In this document: positions 1-7,820 of the stretch, piece by piece
Numbering within the stretch: position 1 is the first letter of the stretch
Layout of the letters: every line of letters starts with the position of its first letter
Source: Candidatus Rubneribacter avistercoris
GTDB taxonomy: Bacteria; Actinomycetota; Coriobacteriia; Coriobacteriales; Eggerthellaceae
DNA: 36,203 bases
Direction: 5' to 3'
NCBI GenBank assembly: GCA_019115845.1
Contig: DXCU01000021.1
Coordinates: 1-36,203, forward strand
Notes under the pieces: model-generated
The model's database searches: none
What the model saw: the letters and a program-made list of their open reading frames with translations, nothing else
Told to the model about the DNA's origin: nothing
Made by a program: the position numbers and the translations under genes

Positions 1-2
1 TT

Positions 3-111
3 TTGTGCATAGATTCAGGAGGTGGAGGCTCGCGACGGGGGTTCGCGACCTGGCGTTTTCCCGTCGAGAAGACGCAGTGCGGCCGCTTCGAGCAGAAAAA
101 CCTATGCACAA
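3..111. repeat. 13-nt inverted repeat pair around an 83-nt core
   Basis: The arm at 3-15 (TTGTGCATAGATT) is the reverse complement of 99-111 with one mismatch; the inner 10 bp (3-12 against 102-111) match perfectly. The core holds a short direct repeat, TCGCGAC, near 32-50. I find no reading frame with a ribosome binding site here and recognise no RNA family. It could be a regulator's paired sites, the stem of a structured RNA, or part of an element that continues to the left of the window. Confidence 0.5.
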
Positions 112-132
112 GACGCGATCCGTGCCACTTCG

Positions 133-304
133 GGCCGGTCTCTCTGTTAAACCAGGATTGACATAGGCCAGGCCGGTTCGCCGGGCAAAACCCCACCCGT
201 CAGGCGGGGAGGGCCTTGTCCGGCGCCCGACCAGGGAAGGCCCGGCCCGAGATTCGGCAAACACTGGTTCATGTCAACGCTGGTTTAACAGAGAGGCTCC
301 GGCC
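133..304. repeat. Inverted repeat element, about 32-nt arms, with a nested hairpin
   Basis: The arm at 133-164 and the arm at 271-304 are inverted copies. The core 140-164 against 271-295 matches 23 of 25 positions, and both arms end outward in GGCCGG. The arm core reads CTCTCTGTTAAACCAG followed by TTGACAT. Inside, GCCGGGCAA (180-188) pairs with TTGTCCGGC (216-224) through one G-U wobble, and CCCC (191-194) pairs with GGGG (206-209). There is no coding sequence inside. The arrangement looks like a small palindromic, MITE- or REP-like element, but no second full copy lies in this window to prove it. Confidence 0.55.
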
Positions 305-481
305 GCGCGGCCTTCCCGGCGCGTCGAACGAAACGTTTTCCCCATGCGGCCCCGTCCGTTTGGCCCCTCCCATCGCATCCGGCGCCTTCCCTCGTATCAT
401 GTGCGGTTGACGTCGGTGCTTGGGCCGGTGCTTGGCGATGGGGCGGGCCCTTCGGATCCGCTTCGAGGAAAGGACGGACGC

Positions 482-2707
482 ATGGCGCTTCGCAGGTTCT
501 CCAGAATGGTCGCAGGATGCGCGCTCGCCGCCCTGCTGTCGGCGGCGCCTGGCGGCGCGCTTGCATGCACGCAGGTGTACGTGGGAAAGGGCCTCACCGC
601 CGCCGGGGAGCTTTACGTCGGGCGCGCCGAGGACTACAAGCCGCGCCATGCGAAGGCGTTCGGCGTCCAGGACCGCGAGGTGGACCCGGCGTTTCGGTCG
701 TACGAGAACGACAGCAGGCCAGACACGGGGTTCGAGTGGACCTATCGCGGCGCCTCCTACCGCTACACGTACGTCCGCGACCTTCCGAGCGCATGGGAAG
801 CCCAAGACGACCCGGTGGCCGCGAAGGCCTATTCCGAAGCCGGCGTCAACGAGAAGGGCGTGTCGGTTTCCGCCACGCTCACCACCGACTGCAACGACGA
901 GATGGCCGCGCTCGATCCGCTCGTCAAAACCGGCATAGGCGAATACAACCTCGCCGACGTGGTGCTCTCCACGGCGTCCTCGGCGCGCGACGGGGTGGAG
1001 AGGCTCGGCAGGATCGTGGACGAGAAGGGTTCGGAGGGCCTCAACCAGATCGTTGTCGCGGACAGCGAGGAGGCGTGGGTGTTCATGCAGCTCTCCGGCC
1101 GCCAGTGGCTTGCCCTCAAGATGGACGACGCGCATGCGTCGGTGAACCCCAACATGGGCAACTTGCGGTTTCGGGTTGATGTGGACGATGCGGCCGCGTG
1201 CCTGCATTCCGCCGACGTGGTCGGCCTGCCGCAGCGCGCCGGCATCCTCAAAACCTTCGACGACGGCTCGCCCGACATCGCCTCGACCTACGGCAGGGCC
1301 GATCCCGATCCGGGCAAGGCGACGCGCTACGTGCAGGGCAGGGCCTACTTCGGCAGCCCGCTGACCGCAGGCGTCGACTACGCGGTGGGCGAGGACGGCG
1401 CGGCAACCTCCGTTTCCGATCCCCGGCTCCTGTTCGTTCCCGGGTTCGCGCCCGACGTTTTCTCGGTGCTGCGATCCTTGGCGGCCCGGGGCGAGCAAAC
1501 CGACGGTTTGAATGCGAATCTGAACCCCGCCCTGTACGCCATCGGCAACGATCGGACGGTCGAGTCCCACATGTTCCAGATCCGCCCCGGGCTTTCCCCC
1601 GACATCGCCACCATCCAGTGGCAGGCGCTCTCGCGCGCCGAGTTCGGCGTGCACCTGCCGGTTTACTCGGCGCTCCTGACCGAGGTCGATGCCGGCTTCT
1701 ATCCGCCTTGGGACAAGGTGGACGGCGCCCATCAGGGGGATCCCGGGGTCGATTCCATCGAGGCGGCCATGCGGGAGGAACCCGGACGAAACCTCGACTA
1801 CGTCATGATGGACATCAACACGCTTGCGAGCAACAACCGCGGCGTCGCGGCCGACGGCGTGCGCGGGTACCTTGACGCGCTGCAGGCATCCATCATCGCC
1901 CAGCACGAGGTTGTGGACGCGCTGATGCGCAGCACCCCTGCCGACGGGCGCGCGGAGCTTGCGAACGCCGCCTTCAAGGTGGTGACCGAGCGGTCTTGGG
2001 CCAAGGTGAAGGGGCTGTTGGACGAATTGCGCAATCATCTGCGCTCTTCGGACTCCTCGTCGGCGTTCGTCCCGAGCGACTACGTTCCGCCCGATCCTGC
2101 GGCCGAAAAGGCGGGCGGCGAGGCGTCCGGGCGGCTGAGGGCCCCGCTGCTCTACGCCGCAAGCTTCGTCGACCCCGTGATCACGGAGCAGCCCGCGTCT
2201 ATCGTTTGCGCCCGGGGCGAGAAGACGGCTCCGCTTAAGGTGCGGGCGACGGTGGAGGACGCGACGCCGGGCACCGACGAGCTGCTGACCTGCCAATGGT
2301 TCGTCAAAAACGAGCAGGGCGGGTTCGATCGCGTGGAGGGCGCCTTGTCATTTTTCCTGGAGGTCGACTCCTCCGCGGAGGGGACGCGGGTCTATCGCGC
2401 CGTCGTGACGAGCGCGACCGGGCGTTTCGCCGTCTCGGACGAGGCGACGGTCACCGTGGGGCCCGGCGAGGTCCAAAGCGGCTTGGAGCGGCCCGAAGCG
2501 GCCCTCCGCGCGCCGTCGGGGCGCCCTGTTGCCGGGGCGGCTTTGGGAAGGCTCGCCGATGCCGGCGACGACGCGGCCTGCGCCGTCGGGTGGCTCGTCC
2601 TCGCCGCCGCGTCGGCCCTTGCAGCCCGTCTTGCGCTTTTGCGCCTTTCCGATGCAGGTTCTGTGTCGAACCGGGCGTTTCGGGCCGAAGAAGGCGAAAA
2701 ATGGTAA
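482..2707 (+). CDS. Secreted, membrane-anchored C69-family dipeptidase
   Basis: Predicted dipeptidase of peptidase family C69 (PepD-like, Ntn-hydrolase fold), 741 aa. Residues 1-28 form a signal peptide ending ALA, so signal peptidase I cleavage would expose Cys29 (CTQVYVGK) as the N-terminal nucleophile. The family core (GRAEDY, the NEKGVSVSATLT region, then a long domain to about residue 560) is followed by an Ig-like segment (ITEQPASIVCARGEK... to about 660), a low-complexity linker and a C-terminal hydrophobic helix near 695-718 with a basic tail. Bacterial C69 dipeptidases are usually about 480-500 aa, so the stalk and anchor are additions that would hold the enzyme outside the membrane. 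Start ATG 482 is chosen because GAGGAAAGG sits just upstream and the signal peptide begins there; the frame is open further up to 344 but without these signals. It appears monocistronic. Substrate is not predictable beyond small peptides. Confidence 0.85.
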   Translation: MALRRFSRMVAGCALAALLSAAPGGALACTQVYVGKGLTAAGELYVGRAEDYKPRHAKAFGVQDREVDPAFRSYENDSRPDTGFEWTYRGASYRYTYVRDLPSAWEAQDDPVAAKAYSEAGVNEKGVSVSATLTTDCNDEMAALDPLVKTGIGEYNLADVVLSTASSARDGVERLGRIVDEKGSEGLNQIVVADSEEAWVFMQLSGRQWLALKMDDAHASVNPNMGNLRFRVDVDDAAACLHSADVVGLPQRAGILKTFDDGSPDIASTYGRADPDPGKATRYVQGRAYFGSPLTAGVDYAVGEDGAATSVSDPRLLFVPGFAPDVFSVLRSLAARGEQTDGLNANLNPALYAIGNDRTVESHMFQIRPGLSPDIATIQWQALSRAEFGVHLPVYSALLTEVDAGFYPPWDKVDGAHQGDPGVDSIEAAMREEPGRNLDYVMMDINTLASNNRGVAADGVRGYLDALQASIIAQHEVVDALMRSTPADGRAELANAAFKVVTERSWAKVKGLLDELRNHLRSSDSSSAFVPSDYVPPDPAAEKAGGEASGRLRAPLLYAASFVDPVITEQPASIVCARGEKTAPLKVRATVEDATPGTDELLTCQWFVKNEQGGFDRVEGALSFFLEVDSSAEGTRVYRAVVTSATGRFAVSDEATVTVGPGEVQSGLERPEAALRAPSGRPVAGAALGRLADAGDDAACAVGWLVLAAASALAARLALLRLSDAGSVSNRAFRAEEGEKW

Positions 2708-2722
2708 GGTTTGTCTCCTGGT

Positions 2723-2765
2723 CGCCTTGCGCACGGCGGACGCGAACGCCGGCGCGCGCAAGGCG
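2723..2765 (+). terminator. Hairpin between the peptidase and ABC genes
   Basis: CGCCTTGCGC at 2723-2732 pairs perfectly with GCGCAAGGCG at 2756-2765 across a 23-nt loop. There is no U-run, so it may be a weak or factor-dependent terminator for the upstream gene, or a structure in the leader of the ABC operon. An extended -10-like TGGTAAGGT overlaps the upstream stop codon at 2702-2710. Confidence 0.4.
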
Positions 2766-2832
2766 CGCGTCGTAGACGAACGCCGTCGGAAGGCCCCGCC
2801 TCGGACCTTCGCGGGAAAGGAGGCGAGGGCCC

Positions 2833-4995
2833 GTGCGCATAATCCGCTACCTCGGGGGCTGCAAGCTCGCGGTGGCGCTCATCGCGTGCCTGCTCGTGGT
2901 GCAGGCGGCCGCCGAGCTGGCGCTGCCCGACTACACGTCGAAGATCGTGGACGTGGGCATCCAGCAGTCCGGCGTGGAGCACGCCGCGGTCGAGGAGATG
3001 ACGGCCCGCACCCACGATCTTGTGGCCATGATGCTGCCTGAAGGCGACGAGCAGGCGTTTCGCGACGCCTACGACGAAACCCCCGAGGGCGTCTACCGCC
3101 TCAACGACCAGGGGAGGAAAGGCATCGACGCGCTCGACCGCATGATGGCGCTGCCGCTTGCGGCCGTCCATCTCTCCGACAAGGCCCCCGATTTGGACCT
3201 TGACGGGGCCTTGCGGGCATATCAGGCCGACGAGGTATCGAAGGACCAGGTCATCGACATGCTGGACGAGGCCAAGGAGGGGCTGGGCGCAGGCGGGGAC
3301 TCCCTTGTGGGGCAGCAGGCTATCGCCGCCGCCCTGGCGGAGTACGAGCGGCTCGGCTACAGCCTGTCGGATATGCGGATGTCCTACCTCGTCCGCGTGG
3401 GGCTGACCATGCTCGGCCTGGCCGCCCTCGGCATGGCCGCGGCCGTGCTCGTGAGCCTTGTCGCCTCGCGCACGGCCGCGAAGGTGGGGGCGACTTTGCG
3501 CGCCAAGCTGTTCAGCCAGGTGGTGGGATTCTCCGACGCCGAGATCCAGCGGTTCTCGGCCGCTTCGCTCATCACGCGCGGCACCAACGACGTCCAGCTC
3601 ATCCAGATGGTGGTCGTCATGCTTTTGCGCATGGTGCTCTACGCTCCCATCCTGGCCATCGGCGGCATCGTCATGGTGTCGCGCACCAACCTGTCCATGA
3701 GCTGGGTCATCGTGCTGGCGGTGGCGGTGCTCGGCGTGCTCGTGGCCGTGCTCATGAAGGTGGCCATGCCCAAGTTCAAGGTCATGCAGAAGCTCATCGA
3801 CCGCGTGAACCTCGTGTCGCGCGAGATGCTCACGGGCCTGCCCGTCATCCGGGCGTTCGACCGCCAGCCCTACGAGGAGGAGCGTTTCGATAAGGCCAGC
3901 GCGCGCCTCATGCGCACGCAGCTGTTCACGAACCGCGTCATGACGTTCATGATGCCGCTCATGATGCTCGTCATGAACGGCGTGTCGGTCCTCATCGTGT
4001 GGGTGGGCGGCCACTCCATCGACGCGGGCGCCATCCAGACCGGCGACCTCATAGCGTTCATCACCTACTCCATGGTCATCATCATGAGCTTCCTCATGAT
4101 CGGCATGATCTCCATCATGCTGCCGCGCGCCGACGTGGCCGCGCAGCGCGTGGACGAGGTGCTGCAAGCCGCTCCGAGCATCTGCGATCCGGACCCCGCC
4201 CGCGCCCGCGACGCCGAGCTTGCGGCGCGGACGGGCGGGGCGGCCATCGCGTTTCGCGACGTGAGCTTCAAGTACGGCGATTCGAGCGAGTGCGTGCTCG
4301 AGCATGTGGACTTCACGGCCGAACCCGGCAAGACCACGGCCATCGTCGGGTCCACCGGGTCGGGCAAGTCCACGGTTTTGAAGCTCGTCGAGCGCTTCTA
4401 CGACGCGACGGAAGGCTCGGTCGCCATCGACGGCGTGGACGTTCGCGAGCTTTCGCAGCGCGCGCTGCGCTCCCAGCTAGGCTACGTGCCCCAGCAGGCG
4501 TTCCTGTTCAGCGGCACCATCGAGTCGAACGTGGCCTACGCCGACGAGGGCATGCCGCCCTCGCGCGTAAAGGAGGCCGTGGGCATCGCCCAGGCCGCCG
4601 AGTTCGTGGCCTCGAAGGAGGAGGGCCTGGCGTATCCGGTGTCCCAGGGCGGCACGAACGTGTCGGGCGGCCAGCGCCAGCGCCTCGCCATCGCCCGCGC
4701 GCTGGCGACGCAGGCCCGGGCCTACCTTTTCGACGACAGCTTCTCGGCGCTCGACTACAAAACCGACGCGGCCCTGCGACGCGAGCTGCATGCGCGCCTG
4801 TCCGGCAAGACCGTCGTCATCGTGGCGCAGCGCATCTCCACCGTGCTGCACGCCGACAAGATCGTCGTGCTCGACGAGGGACGCGTCGTCGGCCAGGGCA
4901 CGCACGAGGAGCTTCTGCGCACCTGCGGGGAGTACCGGGAGATTGCGATGTCGCAGCTTTCGGAGGCCGAGCTGGGAGGGGGTGGCGCCGCATGA
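2833..4995 (+). CDS. ABC exporter half-transporter, degenerate-site subunit
   Basis: Fused membrane and ATPase subunit, 720 aa, of a type IV (MsbA/TM287-288-like) exporter. TM1 lies near residues 12-35. An unusually long extracytoplasmic stretch of about 145 residues follows before TM2 (near 182). The nucleotide-binding domain has Walker A GSTGSGKS near 505-512, a Q-loop (YVPQQ) and signature VSGGQ (610-614). The Walker B catalytic Glu is replaced by Asp635 (LFDDSFSALD), and the switch His by Gln666 (VAQRIST). Known heterodimeric exporters carry exactly these changes in the subunit that forms the non-catalytic site. The start is GTG 2833 behind AAAGGAGG (2816-2823). Its stop overlaps the partner's start (ATGA), implying coupled translation of a 1:1 heterodimer. 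Substrate unknown: drug, lipid or peptide are all possible. Confidence 0.93.
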   Translation: MRIIRYLGGCKLAVALIACLLVVQAAAELALPDYTSKIVDVGIQQSGVEHAAVEEMTARTHDLVAMMLPEGDEQAFRDAYDETPEGVYRLNDQGRKGIDALDRMMALPLAAVHLSDKAPDLDLDGALRAYQADEVSKDQVIDMLDEAKEGLGAGGDSLVGQQAIAAALAEYERLGYSLSDMRMSYLVRVGLTMLGLAALGMAAAVLVSLVASRTAAKVGATLRAKLFSQVVGFSDAEIQRFSAASLITRGTNDVQLIQMVVVMLLRMVLYAPILAIGGIVMVSRTNLSMSWVIVLAVAVLGVLVAVLMKVAMPKFKVMQKLIDRVNLVSREMLTGLPVIRAFDRQPYEEERFDKASARLMRTQLFTNRVMTFMMPLMMLVMNGVSVLIVWVGGHSIDAGAIQTGDLIAFITYSMVIIMSFLMIGMISIMLPRADVAAQRVDEVLQAAPSICDPDPARARDAELAARTGGAAIAFRDVSFKYGDSSECVLEHVDFTAEPGKTTAIVGSTGSGKSTVLKLVERFYDATEGSVAIDGVDVRELSQRALRSQLGYVPQQAFLFSGTIESNVAYADEGMPPSRVKEAVGIAQAAEFVASKEEGLAYPVSQGGTNVSGGQRQRLAIARALATQARAYLFDDSFSALDYKTDAALRRELHARLSGKTVVIVAQRISTVLHADKIVVLDEGRVVGQGTHEELLRTCGEYREIAMSQLSEAELGGGGAA

Positions 4996-6866
4996 GCGCG
5001 CAGGAGCGGCCCTCCTCCCCGGTGCCGCGCCGCGGGCCTGTGGGCGGCCATGGGCCCGGCGGGCGCATGGCGCCGGGCGAGAAGCCCAAGGACTTCAAGG
5101 GCACCGTCGGCAAGCTCGTCGCCTTCATGGGGCGCTTCAAGGCGGCTATCGCGGCGGTGCTCGCGTTCGCCCTCGGGTCGACGGCGTTCAACATAGTGGG
5201 GCCCAAGGTGCTGTCCACGGCCACCACCGAGCTGTTCGACGGCATCGTGGCCAAGGTCGGGGGAACGGGCGGCATCGACTTCGACGCCGTCGCGCGCATC
5301 CTCGCGATCACGCTCGGGTTGTACCTGCTGTCGGCGGCGTGCTCGTTCGCGCAGGGCTGGATCATGTCGTCGGTGTCGCAGCGCACGTGCTACGAGCTGC
5401 GAAGGAGCATCGCCGAGAAGATCGACCGCATGCCCATGGGCTACTTCGAGCGCACGAGCACCGGAGACGTGCTCTCGCGCATCACCAACGACGTGGACAC
5501 GCTCGGCCAAAGCCTCAACCAAGGGGTGACCCAGCTCATCACCTCGACGGCCACCGTTGCGGGCGTGCTCGCCATGATGCTGTCCATCAACCCGCTCATG
5601 ACGCTGATCGCGGTTGTGGTCCTGCCCGTCTCCGCAGCGCTGGTCGCGGTGGTGGTGAAGCGCTCGCAGAAGTTCTTCCTGGCCCAGCAAAACACGCTCG
5701 GCGAGATCAACGGCCTGGTGGAGGAGACGTTTTCGGGCCATGCCGTCGTGCGCGCCTTCAACCGCGAGGACGGTGCGGTGGAGCGCTTCGCCGAGACGAA
5801 CGCGCGCCTGCGCGAGTCGGCTTGGAAATCGCAGTTCATATCCGGCCTCATGCAGCCCGTCATGGGCTTCGTGGGCAACCTGGGGTATGTGGCGGTGGCC
5901 GTCACGGGCAGCTTCCTGGCCGTGCAGGGAACCATCACGGTGGGCGACATCCAGGCGTTCGTCCAGTACGTGAAGAACTTCACGCAGCCCATCACGCAGC
6001 TCGCGCAGGTGTCCAACGTCTTGCAGCAGATGGCCGCCGCGGCCGAGCGCATCTTCGCCTTCCTCGAGCAGCCCGAGGAAAAGCCCGACCGCGCGAGCGC
6101 GCGCGTCGCCGACGTGGAGTGCTGCGTGGAGTTCGACCGCGTGCGCTTCGGCTACGATCCCGAGAAGCCGGTCATCAAGGACTTCTCGGCGCGCGTGTCA
6201 AAGGGCCAGACCGTCGCCATCGTGGGGCCGACGGGCGCGGGCAAGACCACCATGGTGAAGCTGCTCATGCGCTTTTACGACGTGCAGTCGGGCTCCATCA
6301 AGATCGGCGGCACGGACATCCGCGATTTCGCGCGCGACGACGTGCGCTCGCTGTTCGGCATGGTGCTGCAGGACACGTGGCTGTTCAGCGGCACCATCCG
6401 CGACAACATCCGCTACGGCAGGCTCGATGCCACCGACGAGGAGGTGGAGGCGGCGGCCAAAGCGGCCTACGTCCACCACTTCGTCCAGACGCTGCCGCAA
6501 GGCTACGACACCGAGATCAACGAGGACGCCGGCAACATCAGCCAAGGCCAGCGCCAGCTTCTCACCATCGCGCGCGCCATCTTGGCCGACCGTCGCATGC
6601 TCATCTTGGACGAGGCCACAAGCTCGGTGGACACGCGTACCGAGGAGCGCATCCAAAAGGCCATGGACAACCTCATGGCCGGGCGCACCTCGTTCGTCAT
6701 CGCGCACCGCCTGTCCACCATCAAAAACGCCGACCTCATCTTGGTCATGCGGGACGGCGACATCGTGGAGCAGGGCGCGCACGGGGAGCTGCTTGCGCTT
6801 GGCGGTTTCTACGCGGAGTTGTATAATTCGCAATTCACGGAGACGATGGACGAGGCGCAGGGCTGA
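4992..6866 (+). CDS. ABC exporter half-transporter, catalytic-site partner
   Basis: Second half-transporter, 624 aa, partner of the preceding gene (4-nt ATGA overlap). A Gly/Pro-rich cytoplasmic N-terminus of about 35 residues leads into six predicted transmembrane helices and an ATPase domain. This has canonical Walker A GPTGAGKT (412-419), Walker B ILDEATSSVD with Asp540-Glu541, and switch His572 (IAHRLST). Its signature is ISQGQ (516-520) instead of LSGGQ. In the heterodimer that altered signature would face the partner's degenerate Walker motifs, while the intact Walker motifs here would face the partner's intact VSGGQ. The two sequences therefore fit one active and one impaired ATP site. 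The frame is open well upstream of 4992, but that stretch overlaps the partner's ATPase domain and is not coding in this frame. Confidence 0.93.
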   Translation: MSAQERPSSPVPRRGPVGGHGPGGRMAPGEKPKDFKGTVGKLVAFMGRFKAAIAAVLAFALGSTAFNIVGPKVLSTATTELFDGIVAKVGGTGGIDFDAVARILAITLGLYLLSAACSFAQGWIMSSVSQRTCYELRRSIAEKIDRMPMGYFERTSTGDVLSRITNDVDTLGQSLNQGVTQLITSTATVAGVLAMMLSINPLMTLIAVVVLPVSAALVAVVVKRSQKFFLAQQNTLGEINGLVEETFSGHAVVRAFNREDGAVERFAETNARLRESAWKSQFISGLMQPVMGFVGNLGYVAVAVTGSFLAVQGTITVGDIQAFVQYVKNFTQPITQLAQVSNVLQQMAAAAERIFAFLEQPEEKPDRASARVADVECCVEFDRVRFGYDPEKPVIKDFSARVSKGQTVAIVGPTGAGKTTMVKLLMRFYDVQSGSIKIGGTDIRDFARDDVRSLFGMVLQDTWLFSGTIRDNIRYGRLDATDEEVEAAAKAAYVHHFVQTLPQGYDTEINEDAGNISQGQRQLLTIARAILADRRMLILDEATSSVDTRTEERIQKAMDNLMAGRTSFVIAHRLSTIKNADLILVMRDGDIVEQGAHGELLALGGFYAELYNSQFTETMDEAQG

Positions 6867-6913
6867 GGCGCGGGGCGCGGCGGCCCCGCTTGGACGGGAT
6901 GAGGTGGCGGCGC

Positions 6914-7633
6914 ATGTCCCACGAAGGGGACGGACTGACCAACGGGCGCGGACGGGCCGCGTCGGGGGAGCCGGTGCGGCTCGCCGTGTTCGACTTCGAC
7001 GGCACCAGCATCGCGGGCAATTCGCCCGTGCTGCTGGTGAGCCATCTGATGAAGCGCAAGATGCTCAAGAAGCGCGTGGTGTCCCGCATCCTTCTGTGGG
7101 CCGCGGCCTACAAGCTGCGCCTGCCTCAGAACGAAAGCTGGGTGCGCGGTCTTGTGTTCACGGCGTTCGAGGGCCGTCCCGCCTGCGAGGTGGACGCGTT
7201 TCTGTCGGATTTCTACGACGAGCGCATAGCGCCTCTGTTCCGGCCCCAGGCCGACGCGGCCATGCGCGCCCATGCCGAGGCGGGCGACGTGGTGCTCGTG
7301 GTGTCGGCCACGTTCGAGCCCATCATCCTGCGCGCCATGGAGCGCCACCCCTTCGAGTGCCAGGTGTCCACGCGTATGCGGACGGCCCCCGACGGCACCT
7401 ACACGCGCGAGGTGGAGGGCCTTCCCGTGGAGGGGGAGGAGAAGCTCGCCGCCGTGCGCCGCTTCGGCGACGCGCGCTTCGGCCCGGGGAACTGGAGGAT
7501 CGCCTTCGCCTACGGCGACCACCACTCTGACCGCGCCGTCCTGGACGCGGCCGAGCGGCCGTTCGCGGTGTCGCCGGACCGGCCCCTCGCGCGGACGGCC
7601 CGCGCCCGGGGCTGGGAGGTGCTCGACTGGTAG
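6914..7633 (+). CDS. HAD-IB family phosphatase (SerB-like)
   Basis: Predicted haloacid-dehalogenase-type phosphohydrolase, 239 aa. Motif I is FDFDGTS with nucleophile Asp27 and acid/base Asp29. Motif II is the VVSATFEPI segment, and motifs III/IV are a Lys followed by AYGDHHSD with two Asp residues for Mg2+. The cap sits between motifs I and II, as in the phosphoserine-phosphatase-like IB group. Members act on phosphoserine and other small or lipid-linked phosphates, so the substrate is open. Start ATG 6914 is preferred for AGGTGG at 6903-6908; TTG 6890 and ATG 6899 are in-frame alternatives. It lies 47 nt after the ABC exporter genes and may be co-transcribed with them. Confidence 0.8.
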   Translation: MSHEGDGLTNGRGRAASGEPVRLAVFDFDGTSIAGNSPVLLVSHLMKRKMLKKRVVSRILLWAAAYKLRLPQNESWVRGLVFTAFEGRPACEVDAFLSDFYDERIAPLFRPQADAAMRAHAEAGDVVLVVSATFEPIILRAMERHPFECQVSTRMRTAPDGTYTREVEGLPVEGEEKLAAVRRFGDARFGPGNWRIAFAYGDHHSDRAVLDAAERPFAVSPDRPLARTARARGWEVLDW

Positions 7634-7820
7634 CCCCCTTTCGGCTTGGGCGGGCCGCGCCATCGCCTGGACGCGCGTGCCGAAAACCACCGCATCGTTA
7701 CAACTTTGGGTTTTTTGGGCGCGCTCTAGGCGCAGGGGGTCCTCATCGGGTAAAATGCCACCCGAATATAGACATTTTGTGTGCAACGTGCTGACACCGG
7801 AGGCAAAGGAGGTTGGGTTC
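7634..7820 (+). promoter_or_regulatory. Leader/promoter region of the AAA-like/Rrf2/glycosylase operon
   Basis: This gap separates the HAD gene from the next operon. It contains two AT-rich -10-like hexamers, TAAAAT (7752-7757) and TATAGA (near 7768), without a convincing -35. A small palindrome, CGGGT...ACCCG (7748-7765), frames the first. A Rrf2-type regulator is encoded in the downstream operon and could act here, but no known consensus is visible. Confidence 0.35.

Noticed and set aside
1..131. 4.5S (SRP) RNA or another standard RNA gene
   Set aside because: The conserved SRP loop sequences are missing; no tRNA or rRNA features were found anywhere in the window.
158..164. TTGACAT as a -35 promoter element
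   Set aside because: No -10 at 16-18 nt, and the string is part of both arms of an inverted repeat.
344..481. N-terminal extension of the C69 peptidase
   Set aside because: It would bury the signal peptide and lacks a ribosome binding site; ATG 482 has both.
482..580. Lipoprotein lipobox around Cys29 of the C69 peptidase
   Set aside because: Position -3 is Ala rather than Leu, and the Cys fits the family nucleophile after an ALA signal peptidase I site.
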